A DNA stretch of 64,000 nucleotides, taken from [Clostridium] celerecrescens 18A. GTDB lineage: Bacteria > Bacillota > Clostridia > Lachnospirales > Lachnospiraceae. A program made the position numbers and the translations under genes. This document shows positions 17,335 through 24,905 of the stretch, in pieces (positions within the stretch are counted from its first letter, which is position 1; each line of letters starts with the position of its first letter). Under the pieces are notes generated by a model. It was given only the letters and a program-made list of their open reading frames with translations, had not been told where the DNA came from and made no database searches. The stretch lies in contig NZ_PGET01000001.1 in the NCBI RefSeq assembly GCF_002797975.1, positions 2,914,001 to 2,978,000 of the forward strand, written 5' to 3'.

Positions 17335-17544
17335 TCACTTTTCTTCTTCAACAAAATCTAATAAATCATCGACTTTACAACCAAACAGTCTACATGCTCT
17401 TTCAATGCAATCAAGTGAAACCGACTCATTTTTTCCCATATGTGCTAAAGCATTAGAACTTATTCCTGCTTCTCTCATGAAATCAGTTTTTTTCATTTTT
17501 TTATCTATGAGGAGTTTCCATAATTTGTCATAATTTACACTCAT
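17335..17544 (-). CDS. XRE-family controller of the restriction-modification operon
   Basis: 69 residues. An HTH of the Cro/C1 type spans about 8-65 (LIDKKMKKTDFMREAGISS, then ALAHMGKNESVSLDCIERA). Small XRE proteins placed first in restriction-modification operons act as C (controller) proteins that delay endonuclease expression after entry into a new host. The start ATG at 17544 has AAGGAGAAG upstream. A 27-bp palindrome centred 96 bp upstream is a candidate binding site. Confidence 0.85.
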   Translation of the reverse strand: MSVNYDKLWKLLIDKKMKKTDFMREAGISSNALAHMGKNESVSLDCIERACRLFGCKVDDLLDFVEEEK

Positions 17545-17626
17545 TCTTCTTCTCCTTATCCTTAATCTAACGACATAGAAATTATATCAGAATACCTCTA
17601 TTTTCTCAATGAAATTCAAAAAAAAA

Positions 17627-17653
17627 TCTAGATTTGAGAATCTCAAATTTAGA
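17627..17653. promoter_or_regulatory. 27-bp palindrome, candidate operator of the XRE controller
   Basis: The core ATTTGAGA-A-TCTCAAAT (17632-17648) is perfect; the outer TCTA/TAGA extends it with one mismatched pair. It lies upstream of the controller gene and could be its autoregulatory site. Confidence 0.5.
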
Positions 17654-18021
17654 ACGCAAATTAATCATCATAGTTTTTCTTTTGAAATAGAGTTGCATTC
17701 TGTGGTTCAAGTGCTTTTGTCGGCTTTTCTTAATTGGAGGCAAAAAGTCATGACAATAAGCTGCAATACCGTATCGGACAAGACTTACACTCGTTGGAAC
17801 GTGTGCCCGCCGGGCACACGCAGATATGGGCAGATCCAATACAAATCGGCTCTGCCCTTTCATAACTATTAACTTATCTTATATCAGTTTGTTTTGTTTA
17901 CTCAAAACTTGAAACAGTCTCAAGCTGGAAGCTACATTCATAGCCCTCCAGCTCAGTAATTATCATAGAAGATCTGCATTTACAAACTTTTCATCACACA
18001 CTCTTAAAATCCAGAATTTCA
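17654..18021. other. gene-free stretch with a GC-rich palindrome
   Basis: No gene seen. At 17800-17820 CGTGTGCCCG-C-CGGGCACACG forms a perfect 10-bp hairpin that is GC-rich against its surroundings. It may be a terminator without a T-run or a leftover repeat. Confidence 0.4.
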
Positions 18022-18167
18022 AACACACATATCAGCTTGTTTTTGAATATCTGGAAGCTTTTTATAATACCAAGCAGATTCACAGTCACTGCAATTATAT
18101 GCCACTAGACGATTATGAGAAACTTTATCAAAAGAGTCTGAAAGATGGAATCTTGCTTGCTGATTAA
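18022..18167 (+). pseudogene. IS3-family transposase, C-terminal scrap
   Basis: The plus-strand frame ending in TAA at 18167 reads HTYQLVFEYLEAFYNTKQIH followed by SHCNYMPLDDYEKLY, the typical last portion of IS3 orfB. Nothing of the catalytic core remains nearby. Confidence 0.8.
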
Positions 18168-18284
18168 TATGAGGATTCGATTCTCATTTTAACTTGTGCT
18201 AAATCTTGACATAGGACCATAAACACTGTTAATTGGCTTGAAGATCCCCAGCACATAACAAGAAATGCAATTAAACACACCTAT

Positions 18285-19013
18285 TTAATCAAAAATATTT
18301 TCAGAATTACATTTTATCTGTTGCATCATATTTTCACGACGAATCAGTGAAATATCTTGAATAATACTTTCAAGTTCGTTTTGTAAATTATTTACCGAAC
18401 TAATCATTCCCGTAAATGGAGCATCTGTCTCTAATAATATTTTATCAGCAGGAATATTGCGAATTGTTTGTTGACCTGACTTTGTTTTCGCCATTTTTTG
18501 ATTAATGGAAAAATAAGCATCATTCTCAACTGCTCTTTTTCTCTGTATTGCTGTTCCAGTAAACCAATGCAATATACATATACAGTTTTTAAATGTACCT
18601 TCTTCTTCAAGAATGTTGATCACTTCATTTGTAGCATTAACACTGTGAATAGATATAACTTTTTCTCCCTGTTTTGCACATGTTTGAGCTATTTTTCGAA
18701 AAAAATAAAGTTGTTGTTTTTTCGATCTAATATTGTCTTTATTGAAATCAAGTCCAACTTCACCAACATATCTTGTCTTTTTTAATTCTTGTAAAAACAA
18801 ATCAATTTCATACTCTCTTTGTTCCACAAGCTGAGGGTGAAACCCTAGTCCAACCCTAATATTATTAATTCCAGAAACAAATTCTAATTCTCTACTATAA
18901 GCCAATGGTGTTGTACCAACAGCAATTATTCCAACATCCACTCCACGAAATTGTTTTATTAAAGACTGCATATTTTCCATCAAATCCAAATGAAAATGTG
19001 TGTCAACTAGCAA
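18285..19013 (-). CDS. qatD: TatD-like metal-dependent nuclease, QatD of Qat anti-phage system
   Basis: 242 residues with the TatD amidohydrolase-fold DNase pattern: metal-binding HxH in VDTHFHLD (residues 3-10), Glu in VGEVGLDF (about 88), His in SIHSVN and ILHWF, and Asp in LLETDAPF (about 197). Its start overlaps the end of the QueC-like gene by 7 bp. A QueC-like protein coupled to a TatD-like nuclease is the hallmark of the Qat defence system (QatA ATPase, QatB, QatC, QatD). A housekeeping TatD is unlikely, given the overlap and the lack of rsmA-type neighbours. Confidence 0.85.
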   Translation of the reverse strand: MLVDTHFHLDLMENMQSLIKQFRGVDVGIIAVGTTPLAYSRELEFVSGINNIRVGLGFHPQLVEQREYEIDLFLQELKKTRYVGEVGLDFNKDNIRSKKQQLYFFRKIAQTCAKQGEKVISIHSVNATNEVINILEEEGTFKNCICILHWFTGTAIQRKRAVENDAYFSINQKMAKTKSGQQTIRNIPADKILLETDAPFTGMISSVNNLQNELESIIQDISLIRRENMMQQIKCNSENIFD

Positions 19014-20365
19014 TTATTCTTTCCTCCATTATCCTGAATCCATTGTTCTACTTCCATAAGGCCTCGGTAATACATATCCGATAGCTCTGTAAGATATTTC
19101 TCATCATTTTTTAGTGGACCTGACTTATGAATTAATATTTTTTTAGCATTTGGTGTTTGTGTTACTTTACGAATTGCGTATTGAAAAGAACGCAACTGTT
19201 CACCCACTAATTCTCGATTGTTCTCAATATTTTTAATTTCAGAATATAAGTACTCCGATGGATCATAAGCTCCAAACGCATGATACATTGCAGCCCTTCT
19301 AATAATGCACGGTAAGCAGTGCCCACAATGCTGAGAATGTCCACCCCTAATACTAGCATTATTAACTGACGAACAGGAAAACGATTCACCCATTGCAACC
19401 TTGAGTATGTCTTTATTTAAACATTCCGCTGCCATCTCACCCTTTGTTTTATTCCAGTATGGATTTGTGATAGAAATACCAAACATATCCTGACTAATTT
19501 CATTCCATAACTTAAGATAAAAAGGATGTGTCGTCTTTGTACTATGTGAACCAACACGAGTGGAGTCTAGTGGTACATTTAATGCTATTAATCCGTTCTC
19601 TGGCATAAACAATCTTGTACAATTTTTTGTTCCACTCATTGCAAACATTGCTATTGCAATAAATAGAAAAGATCTACTTCGCTGATTTTTATCTTGATCC
19701 GCTTCTGGTAATTCAATATCTCCAAGACTAGTCCATAAATATGCATTTTCATGGCACACATCTGGATACTCGTGATCCAAAATTTTTAACAAATTCGTTT
19801 GCCAACTTCTTACCCTTGATTCTCCAGCATGACTTACCAGAAGTGTTGGTTGCTTTTGCTCCATATAATTTATAGAAGCTATGAGGCTATCCATACCTCC
19901 GGAAAATAATGATGCTGTTTCATATTTTTCTGTACGTATACTCCGTTTCTCTTTTTGAACAAACTCTGATCCTCTTTTACTGAATTCTATTGTCCATATA
20001 TCTCCTGTTAAAAATCTAAGCATTCGTTCTAAAATTTCTTTATGTTTTTCCCAACGATTATCATAAACTGGTATAGACAAGATAATTTCCCTTGTCCACG
20101 AATCCTGTGATTGTTTAATCCTAGATATTTTCATATCTGCAATATATACCATTAATCCAAAGATAATTGCATCATATCCAGTTTCTGAAGGATATATATT
20201 CTGCCTCTTAAGTTCATTAATGGTTGTTTGAAGACCATATCGAAAATTCCCAGCAGTTGTCAACATTGGCAGTTGTGCTTGAACTGTACTTTTTTCCGAA
20301 ATTATTTTATATTTTGGCAGTTTTAGCTCTTTGTTAAACGAAGCTATCAAATGATATCTGTACAT
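19007..20365 (-). CDS. qatC: QueC-like PP-loop protein, QatC of Qat anti-phage system
   Basis: 452 residues, about twice the length of true QueC. The PP-loop ATP-binding motif is SLFSGGMDSLIAS (about 151-163). A zinc-type cluster HSQHCGHCLPC lies at about 342-352. The first 140 residues are a Qat-specific N-terminal region. QueC makes the preQ0 nitrile in deazaguanine synthesis; the QatC homologue works in phage defence. No queD, queE or queF is near, arguing against queuosine synthesis. ATG 20365 has AGGAGG upstream and sits two bases after the stop of a truncated gene, consistent with former coupling to qatB. QatA is absent. Confidence 0.85.
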   Translation of the reverse strand: MYRYHLIASFNKELKLPKYKIISEKSTVQAQLPMLTTAGNFRYGLQTTINELKRQNIYPSETGYDAIIFGLMVYIADMKISRIKQSQDSWTREIILSIPVYDNRWEKHKEILERMLRFLTGDIWTIEFSKRGSEFVQKEKRSIRTEKYETASLFSGGMDSLIASINYMEQKQPTLLVSHAGESRVRSWQTNLLKILDHEYPDVCHENAYLWTSLGDIELPEADQDKNQRSRSFLFIAIAMFAMSGTKNCTRLFMPENGLIALNVPLDSTRVGSHSTKTTHPFYLKLWNEISQDMFGISITNPYWNKTKGEMAAECLNKDILKVAMGESFSCSSVNNASIRGGHSQHCGHCLPCIIRRAAMYHAFGAYDPSEYLYSEIKNIENNRELVGEQLRSFQYAIRKVTQTPNAKKILIHKSGPLKNDEKYLTELSDMYYRGLMEVEQWIQDNGGKNNC

Positions 20366-20367
20366 AC

Positions 20368-20450
20368 TTAATCCTCCTGACTTTCTAATATTTCATATGT
20401 CCTCTGATAAATCGAATCTGTAATTTCCTGCGCTTTATCACCTGTGGAAT
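20368..20450 (-). pseudogene. tail of a lost gene upstream of qatC (candidate qatB remnant)
   Basis: A frame distinct from the neighbouring secreted-protein gene runs GDKAQEITDSIYQRTYEIL then ESQED and a TAA two bases before the qatC start. It has no start of its own. In intact Qat operons qatB precedes qatC, so this is probably the last 25-30 codons of qatB left by a deletion that also removed qatA. The QatB identity is positional inference. Confidence 0.5.
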
Positions 20451-21142
20451 CCGGTCGGAATAGGCATGGTCTTTCCGGTAAGTGAATATTCAAAACTATC
20501 ACTCAAATCAGATAAATAATCCTCTTCTCCGTCATATTGATCTGACATGCGGTATACAGCTTTAAACTGATAGGATCCATCCCCATCAAAACTTTCAAGA
20601 AGTTTCAAATTTGTTGCATATCCGACATTAGCATTTCTTTGTCCAATCTTTTCACCATTCTTATAAATAACCAGAAAAAGTCCCTTTACATTTTGCTGTT
20701 GTTCAGGTTCTAATTCATCCCACGTTGCCACTCCTGGCTGATCAGATACCCAATGCGGATTAGTGACAGGTATAAATTTAGGAGTTTCTTCCAATAGACC
20801 TGCATAAATATCGCTTTTAGCATATGCAGCAGATTGTATATCCTGCAAGGTCTTATTATCTAACACATTTTCTTCTGGCGCTGTCGTTTCCGTCTCTGTT
20901 TCTTTTGTTTTTGCTTCTTCCGATCCAGTATCACTTATTGCATTTTCTTGGTCTCCTGGAGCTTCTTCCGTGCCACTTTCGGATGTGGTTATATCAGGTG
21001 AAGCTGTGCTTTCTGTTGCTACCGGGATTCCATTCTCCTTAAAGCTCTCAGATTTATCAGCAAATGAAGTAAACCCTATGAAGGAACATAACACTACAGT
21101 ACCGCAAACTGTTCCAACCAACATTTTATAATTTTTTCTCAT
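20438..21142 (-). CDS. secreted Ig-like (fibronectin-type) domain protein
   Basis: 234 residues. The N-terminal signal peptide has a KNYK basic start and core MLVGTVCGTVVLCSFIGFTS, with likely cleavage near SFA-DK. A Thr/Glu/Ser-rich linker spans about 35-95. The C-terminal 110 residues (GVATWDELE, LFLVIYKNGEKIGQRN, GSYQFKAVYRMSD) resemble the Ig/FnIII-like repeats of clostridial surface proteins. The stop lies within the remnant of the gene before qatC, so this gene was joined to the Qat remnant by rearrangement. Its function is unknown; cell-surface adhesion or binding is a guess. Confidence 0.65.
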   Translation of the reverse strand: MRKNYKMLVGTVCGTVVLCSFIGFTSFADKSESFKENGIPVATESTASPDITTSESGTEEAPGDQENAISDTGSEEAKTKETETETTAPEENVLDNKTLQDIQSAAYAKSDIYAGLLEETPKFIPVTNPHWVSDQPGVATWDELEPEQQQNVKGLFLVIYKNGEKIGQRNANVGYATNLKLLESFDGDGSYQFKAVYRMSDQYDGEEDYLSDLSDSFEYSLTGKTMPIPTGFHR

Positions 21143-21289
21143 CTTTTGTCTCCTTTATAACATGCCTATTTTAACAACGCAAAAATTTACGCCTACTCTT
21201 ATTTATGGTGGAATCCCCCTCTCGCAAACTCCAAATACCACTTCAGTTAGCTTACCCTTTCCCATATAGTCACCTCGTCTTAATTATTG
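21143..21289. other. intergenic
   Basis: No gene or clear signal seen beyond the upstream region of the secreted protein gene. Confidence 0.3.
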
Positions 21290-21442
21290 TTATTTTTGTT
21301 TTCTACCTTTTTCTATTTCTGATTTTGAATTTATGTTTTCACCAGCCTCCAAACCCGCTATAAAAATCCTCACTTTTACCACCTGTTCCGCTGGCATTTC
21401 CTTAATCTTTTCTATTACTATATCTTTTTCTGTAGGTTCCAT
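21290..21442 (-). CDS. small 50-residue hypothetical protein
   Basis: ATG at 21442 with AGGAGG a few bases upstream; the frame ends at TAA 21290. The sequence begins MEPTEKDIVIEKIKEMPAEQ and continues VVKVRIFIAGLEAGEN. The segment resembles the C-terminal helix of XRE regulators (compare LTPEQIKAVLAFVKSLE in the regulator at 26165-26524), so it may be a small partner or the tail of a lost regulator. An inverted repeat lies just upstream. Confidence 0.55.
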   Translation of the reverse strand: MEPTEKDIVIEKIKEMPAEQVVKVRIFIAGLEAGENINSKSEIEKGRKQK

Positions 21443-21466
21443 ATTTTCCTCCTCTTAATTAATTCG

Positions 21467-21505
21467 ATCTAAATTGAATTAAGTTTATCATGATTGAATT
21501 TAGAT
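21467..21505. promoter_or_regulatory. inverted repeat, candidate operator
   Basis: ATCTAAATTGAAT (21467-21479) and ATTGAATTTAGAT (21493-21505) pair except at one centre position. TGAATTTAG also occurs within the promoter-like region of the XRE regulator (26118-26126), so the two may share a regulator. Confidence 0.4.
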
Positions 21506-21575
21506 GTCAACAACACACATTTGACTATATTTAATAGTCACAAACAAATTTCTATTTAATTCTAATCATAAAAAT

Positions 21576-21629
21576 ACCCAACGTCTCTATACTAAAAAGC
21601 CTTACTGTTTTAGTATAGAGACGTTGGGT
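21576..21629 (-). terminator. perfect 22-bp hairpin, terminator of the WYL/YkgJ operon
   Basis: Arms at 21576-21597 and 21608-21629 are perfectly complementary around a 10-nt loop. On the minus strand the stem is followed by ATTTTTATG, so it ends the operon whose last gene stops at 21662. The perfect, unusually long stem could instead be a miniature insertion sequence end or a structured RNA. Confidence 0.7.
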
Positions 21630-21661
21630 GACAGTGTCTGTCATATAAAGTTTTTTACCAT

Positions 21662-23140
21662 TTATTTTAAAACAAAATCTTGATCTGATATCATTGCACT
21701 GCTGAAATCCGAAAAATTCGCATGTTGCAATGCAAATCCTGTCTGATTTGCAAACTTAATGATAGTATAAATAGCCTGGTCATAACTCCTACCGGACTCA
21801 AGATTATATTCAAAATCGCACAAAAATTGCTGCATCACTTGCCTTTGTTTTTGCTCATAATATTGCAGATACCCATTCATCAGTACATGGAAATCTTCCA
21901 TTAATTTTGTAGACTCATCAAGTAAATTGGCAATGCGAATATATTCAGCGGCATTTAATTTTGCATTATTTATAATCTCTCTAGTACATATAACCACATA
22001 ACTGGCAACAGAATATATAGACATTGTTATAAATGGATTTACAGACCCAACCACTGTGGTTATAGCCTTTGTAAAATATATTGTCGTCGTTGCTTTGACA
22101 GTCGTATTCTGCAGCTCTTCTTTAAGCTGCTCTGATGATATCTCGCCTTTTCCATAAGCAAATATTGCGGCGCCTCCATCAACGATACTACCCGCAATCA
22201 CCGTTGCTACACTGGAATCAGATATAAGCGCAACCTTTGCTTTCACACCTGTAATATGTAAAAGAGAACTAATTAACCCCGTTGTACCACCTCTTGACGC
22301 ACCTTTTACTGTATTGATTCCAATATCTTTTAAAGCTTCATCTAATTTCTTCCGTCCGTTAAGTACAGCATACATATTCTGTACACCAGATACTAGACCG
22401 GTAGTAATTGCTGCCGCTTCTGCCCCATATGCGACCGTTGTACCTATTTCCTGTATATATTGTCGGGTTTCAAAACGATTTGCATACTTTTTTACTGCGT
22501 CCTGAGATACTTTACCATCTTTGCCCATTAAGCTCTTGATTTCTTCTGAGGTGGTTCCTCCCGATGATATACCAGAGTCAGGGTCGCTCAACCCTTTATA
22601 CTGTAAATTATTACATGCGTCTGTATATGCATTTTGGGAAATTTCACCTTTTGCCAGCATAGTATCCAACTGCTTCTTTATATTATTTACTTGATCACTG
22701 GGGGCTATTCGTTGCATTTGGATATACTTTTCATTAGTAAAATTAAGGGCAGCTTTATGCGATTCGTTATTATATTTTGCCTGTCCCCTTCCAATTATCT
22801 TTTGATTTTTTTGTAATCTGAAGTCATCCGGCGCAGTATTTTCTCCGAATCCTCCCATAACACCAGAAGCATCAGTTAGGGGGGTTCTGTCAAATGCCTG
22901 TGCGCCAGTATTTGCCATATTCCTCTCCAGTTTCGCTACTTCGATATATTCAAACAGATTTCCCTTTGACTGCTCAAACCCAACATTTGCTACTCTTCCC
23001 GCTTTCCATTTAAATAATTCCATGCCACTAATCGCCTTTTCAGTTCCAGTCTGCACATTTCCGGCCATTTCATTGGCAACTACAGCACTCGCCTGATTTA
23101 TTATGTCATTTTCAAACTTCTCTTTCTTTTTTCTATACAT
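21662..23140 (-). CDS. large glycine/alanine-rich protein, last gene of the WYL operon
   Basis: 492 residues from ATG 23140, which has GGAAGGAG upstream; a longer frame start at 23191 overlaps the preceding gene and lacks a site. No family is recognised. Residues about 1-190 are hydrophilic and helical (ENDIINQASAVVANEMAG). The middle (about 220-380) is rich in Gly, Ala, Ser and Thr with amphipathic or membrane-compatible helices (TTVAYGAEAAAITTGLVSG, VALISDSSVATVIAGSIVDG, TIYFTKAITTVVGSVNPFI). The C-terminal 100 residues are a helical bundle. The pattern suggests a membrane-inserting effector or scaffold. It is coupled with the preceding gly-zipper gene; defence or toxin function is inferred from island context. 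Confidence 0.75.
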   Translation of the reverse strand: MYRKKKEKFENDIINQASAVVANEMAGNVQTGTEKAISGMELFKWKAGRVANVGFEQSKGNLFEYIEVAKLERNMANTGAQAFDRTPLTDASGVMGGFGENTAPDDFRLQKNQKIIGRGQAKYNNESHKAALNFTNEKYIQMQRIAPSDQVNNIKKQLDTMLAKGEISQNAYTDACNNLQYKGLSDPDSGISSGGTTSEEIKSLMGKDGKVSQDAVKKYANRFETRQYIQEIGTTVAYGAEAAAITTGLVSGVQNMYAVLNGRKKLDEALKDIGINTVKGASRGGTTGLISSLLHITGVKAKVALISDSSVATVIAGSIVDGGAAIFAYGKGEISSEQLKEELQNTTVKATTTIYFTKAITTVVGSVNPFITMSIYSVASYVVICTREIINNAKLNAAEYIRIANLLDESTKLMEDFHVLMNGYLQYYEQKQRQVMQQFLCDFEYNLESGRSYDQAIYTIIKFANQTGFALQHANFSDFSSAMISDQDFVLK

Positions 23141-23162
23141 ATATAACTCCTTCCGGCTCAAA

Positions 23163-24605
23163 TCAAAGTACCAGGAAAAAACCGCTACCAATCCAAAGAC
23201 CCACTGCCATCAGAACCTTAACCCATGTTTTCTGTTTTCTGAATAATAAAGGACAAAATAAGGCTGATACCACGAGAAATGCAACGCCCACTGGTATGGA
23301 TACTGTAAAAGTGCCAATTGCGGCCAACACAAACAAAATGCTCATACTCCATAAAACCATCAGTTTAATAAAATGCAAAAGCCTCTTTGTTAAGCTGAGT
23401 ACCGCTCCTGTCTCATTCTTTCCTGTGCTTACAGATCTTGTTATAGTGGTGGCATTAACAGAATCATTTTCCTGTTTGTACGGAATCATTTTCTGCAAAG
23501 AAACATCTTCTGGGATTTGCTCCAGCCTTTGTTGCTCAATCGAGATCTTGTTAACAGATTCATTCGCCCCAGTCAGTACCGTCTCAGCATTTAAATCCAG
23601 GTCACCCTGCTGTGTCAAAATTGGTGCCGACAAGACTGAATATAGTACCTGAGCCATAAGCCATGATATATGTAATACTTGTTGCTGACGCATACTCAAT
23701 TTTCTAAAATCAATTTTGACTTTCAGGCAAAAAAATCTTTTAATACGATTTCCTAAATAGGTCTCCTGTACAACATAAGCTTGATGTTGGACTTCCTTTA
23801 ATTGGCTCAGCACCGGTGCATACATACTCCTGAATTCGCATATAAATCCTTCGTGATTACTTGCTATCGCTGAAACACTGGTCATAAAATCTGTCATGAT
23901 ATTTATCTTTTCTGCTGCATTCTTCGCTTCTGAATGTGTTTTTTGTGCATTAGCCAAATTTTCTTCTGACTTAGCCGCCATAATAAACCCGGCTACTGCC
24001 AAAACCGGTCCCGCAACAATTCCTCCTAGCACCATAGAACCTCCGGCCATCCCTAAGCCTCCAGCTGCCAGAGAGCCTCCGCCAAACCAAGCCATCGTAG
24101 CATTTGTCGCCGCAATACCGGACAGTGAAGCAATTGCTGTTCCAGTAGACGCAGAGGCGAACATCATAGCACCGCCGTAAGATGCAATACCTGCAAGTGC
24201 GCCTGCTCCCAGAGAACCAATACCTGCTCTCATAACCTCTGATGCCTTTAAAGAAGCTGTTTTCATGTTCTTAAGACTTTGAGGATTCGCTATCTGCATC
24301 TTAAGTTTCTCATTTAATTCCACATTTCCTTGCAAAGAAACGTTTTTAAATGTTTTAAAAAGCTGAATAAAAGAACCTATTTCACCTGACCAAGCTTCCA
24401 GTTTTACACGTCCAAGAGAATCCAGGTTTCCTGTCGTTTCTATACGCTGATAATCTAATCGCTCTTTTGCTTCATCATAAATCCTCTGTGCTTCATTTAC
24501 TAAATCTTTCGCTTTCGAATTATTCGAAATTGCTTCTCCTCCTTTAATAATTCCAGCGGCTCCAGCAGCAACTGCTAGTCCGGCTAATATAAATGGTACT
24601 GGCAT
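23163..24605 (-). CDS. glycine-zipper membrane-associated protein
   Basis: 480 residues. The N-terminal hydrophobic segment FILAGLAVAAGAAGIIKGG is followed by a coiled coil (EAQRIYDEAKERLDYQRIE). A long Gly/Ala zipper spans about 128-212 (GIGSLGAGALAGIASYGGAM, GGGSLAAGGLGMAGGSMVLG). A second helical region precedes two C-terminal membrane hairpins (about 415-480; MVLWSMSILFVLAAIGTFTV). Similar uncharacterised gly-zipper proteins are scattered in bacteria. Such zippers oligomerise in membranes, so pore formation is a reasonable hypothesis, not a demonstrated function. It starts at 24605 immediately after the YkgJ-like stop. Confidence 0.75.
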   Translation of the reverse strand: MPVPFILAGLAVAAGAAGIIKGGEAISNNSKAKDLVNEAQRIYDEAKERLDYQRIETTGNLDSLGRVKLEAWSGEIGSFIQLFKTFKNVSLQGNVELNEKLKMQIANPQSLKNMKTASLKASEVMRAGIGSLGAGALAGIASYGGAMMFASASTGTAIASLSGIAATNATMAWFGGGSLAAGGLGMAGGSMVLGGIVAGPVLAVAGFIMAAKSEENLANAQKTHSEAKNAAEKINIMTDFMTSVSAIASNHEGFICEFRSMYAPVLSQLKEVQHQAYVVQETYLGNRIKRFFCLKVKIDFRKLSMRQQQVLHISWLMAQVLYSVLSAPILTQQGDLDLNAETVLTGANESVNKISIEQQRLEQIPEDVSLQKMIPYKQENDSVNATTITRSVSTGKNETGAVLSLTKRLLHFIKLMVLWSMSILFVLAAIGTFTVSIPVGVAFLVVSALFCPLLFRKQKTWVKVLMAVGLWIGSGFFLVL

Positions 24606-24863
24606 TTAATTTTCCTCCTTAAGTATTTTACAGGCATCGTAGTTTAACGACAAATATTCCTCATACGTCATTTCATTCTGAAAGAATATATATGTGTCTT
24701 TGATATTACACAAAATAGGTCTCTTTTCATATATCTTACATAAATGCGTCCTGCAATCATAATAAATACAAGTTCCCGTACCATCATCCAAGTCCGCATA
24801 AAGCAACGATTTTTTCAGATTTCTACAACATTTTCCACATTTATCACAGACAAACTCGTTCAT
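24606..24863 (-). CDS. YkgJ-type cysteine-cluster protein
   Basis: 85 residues with the Cys pattern of the YkgJ family: CDKCGKCCRN at residues 6-15, then CIYYDCRTHLCKIYEKRPIL with a final Cys. The family binds Zn or an Fe-S cluster and has no settled function. It is short but looks complete, with an ATG at 24863. It is the second gene of the WYL-YkgJ-membrane-protein operon, directly abutting the gly-zipper gene, so it could act as a redox or metal sensor or a maturation factor for the partner proteins; this role is speculative. Confidence 0.8.
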   Translation of the reverse strand: MNEFVCDKCGKCCRNLKKSLLYADLDDGTGTCIYYDCRTHLCKIYEKRPILCNIKDTYIFFQNEMTYEEYLSLNYDACKILKEEN

Positions 24864-24905
24864 CCATATAATCTCCCTATACTTTATCTCATTATAGCCT
24901 GAATT

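Noticed and set aside
17800..17820. GC-rich palindrome as an attachment site or origin
   Set aside because: Only one copy, no recombinase nearby and no iterons; at most a terminator or stray repeat.
18285..20365. QueC and TatD as queuosine synthesis and housekeeping DNase
   Set aside because: The QueC-like protein is twice the normal length, overlaps the TatD gene, and no queD/queE/queF genes are nearby; the Qat assignment fits better.
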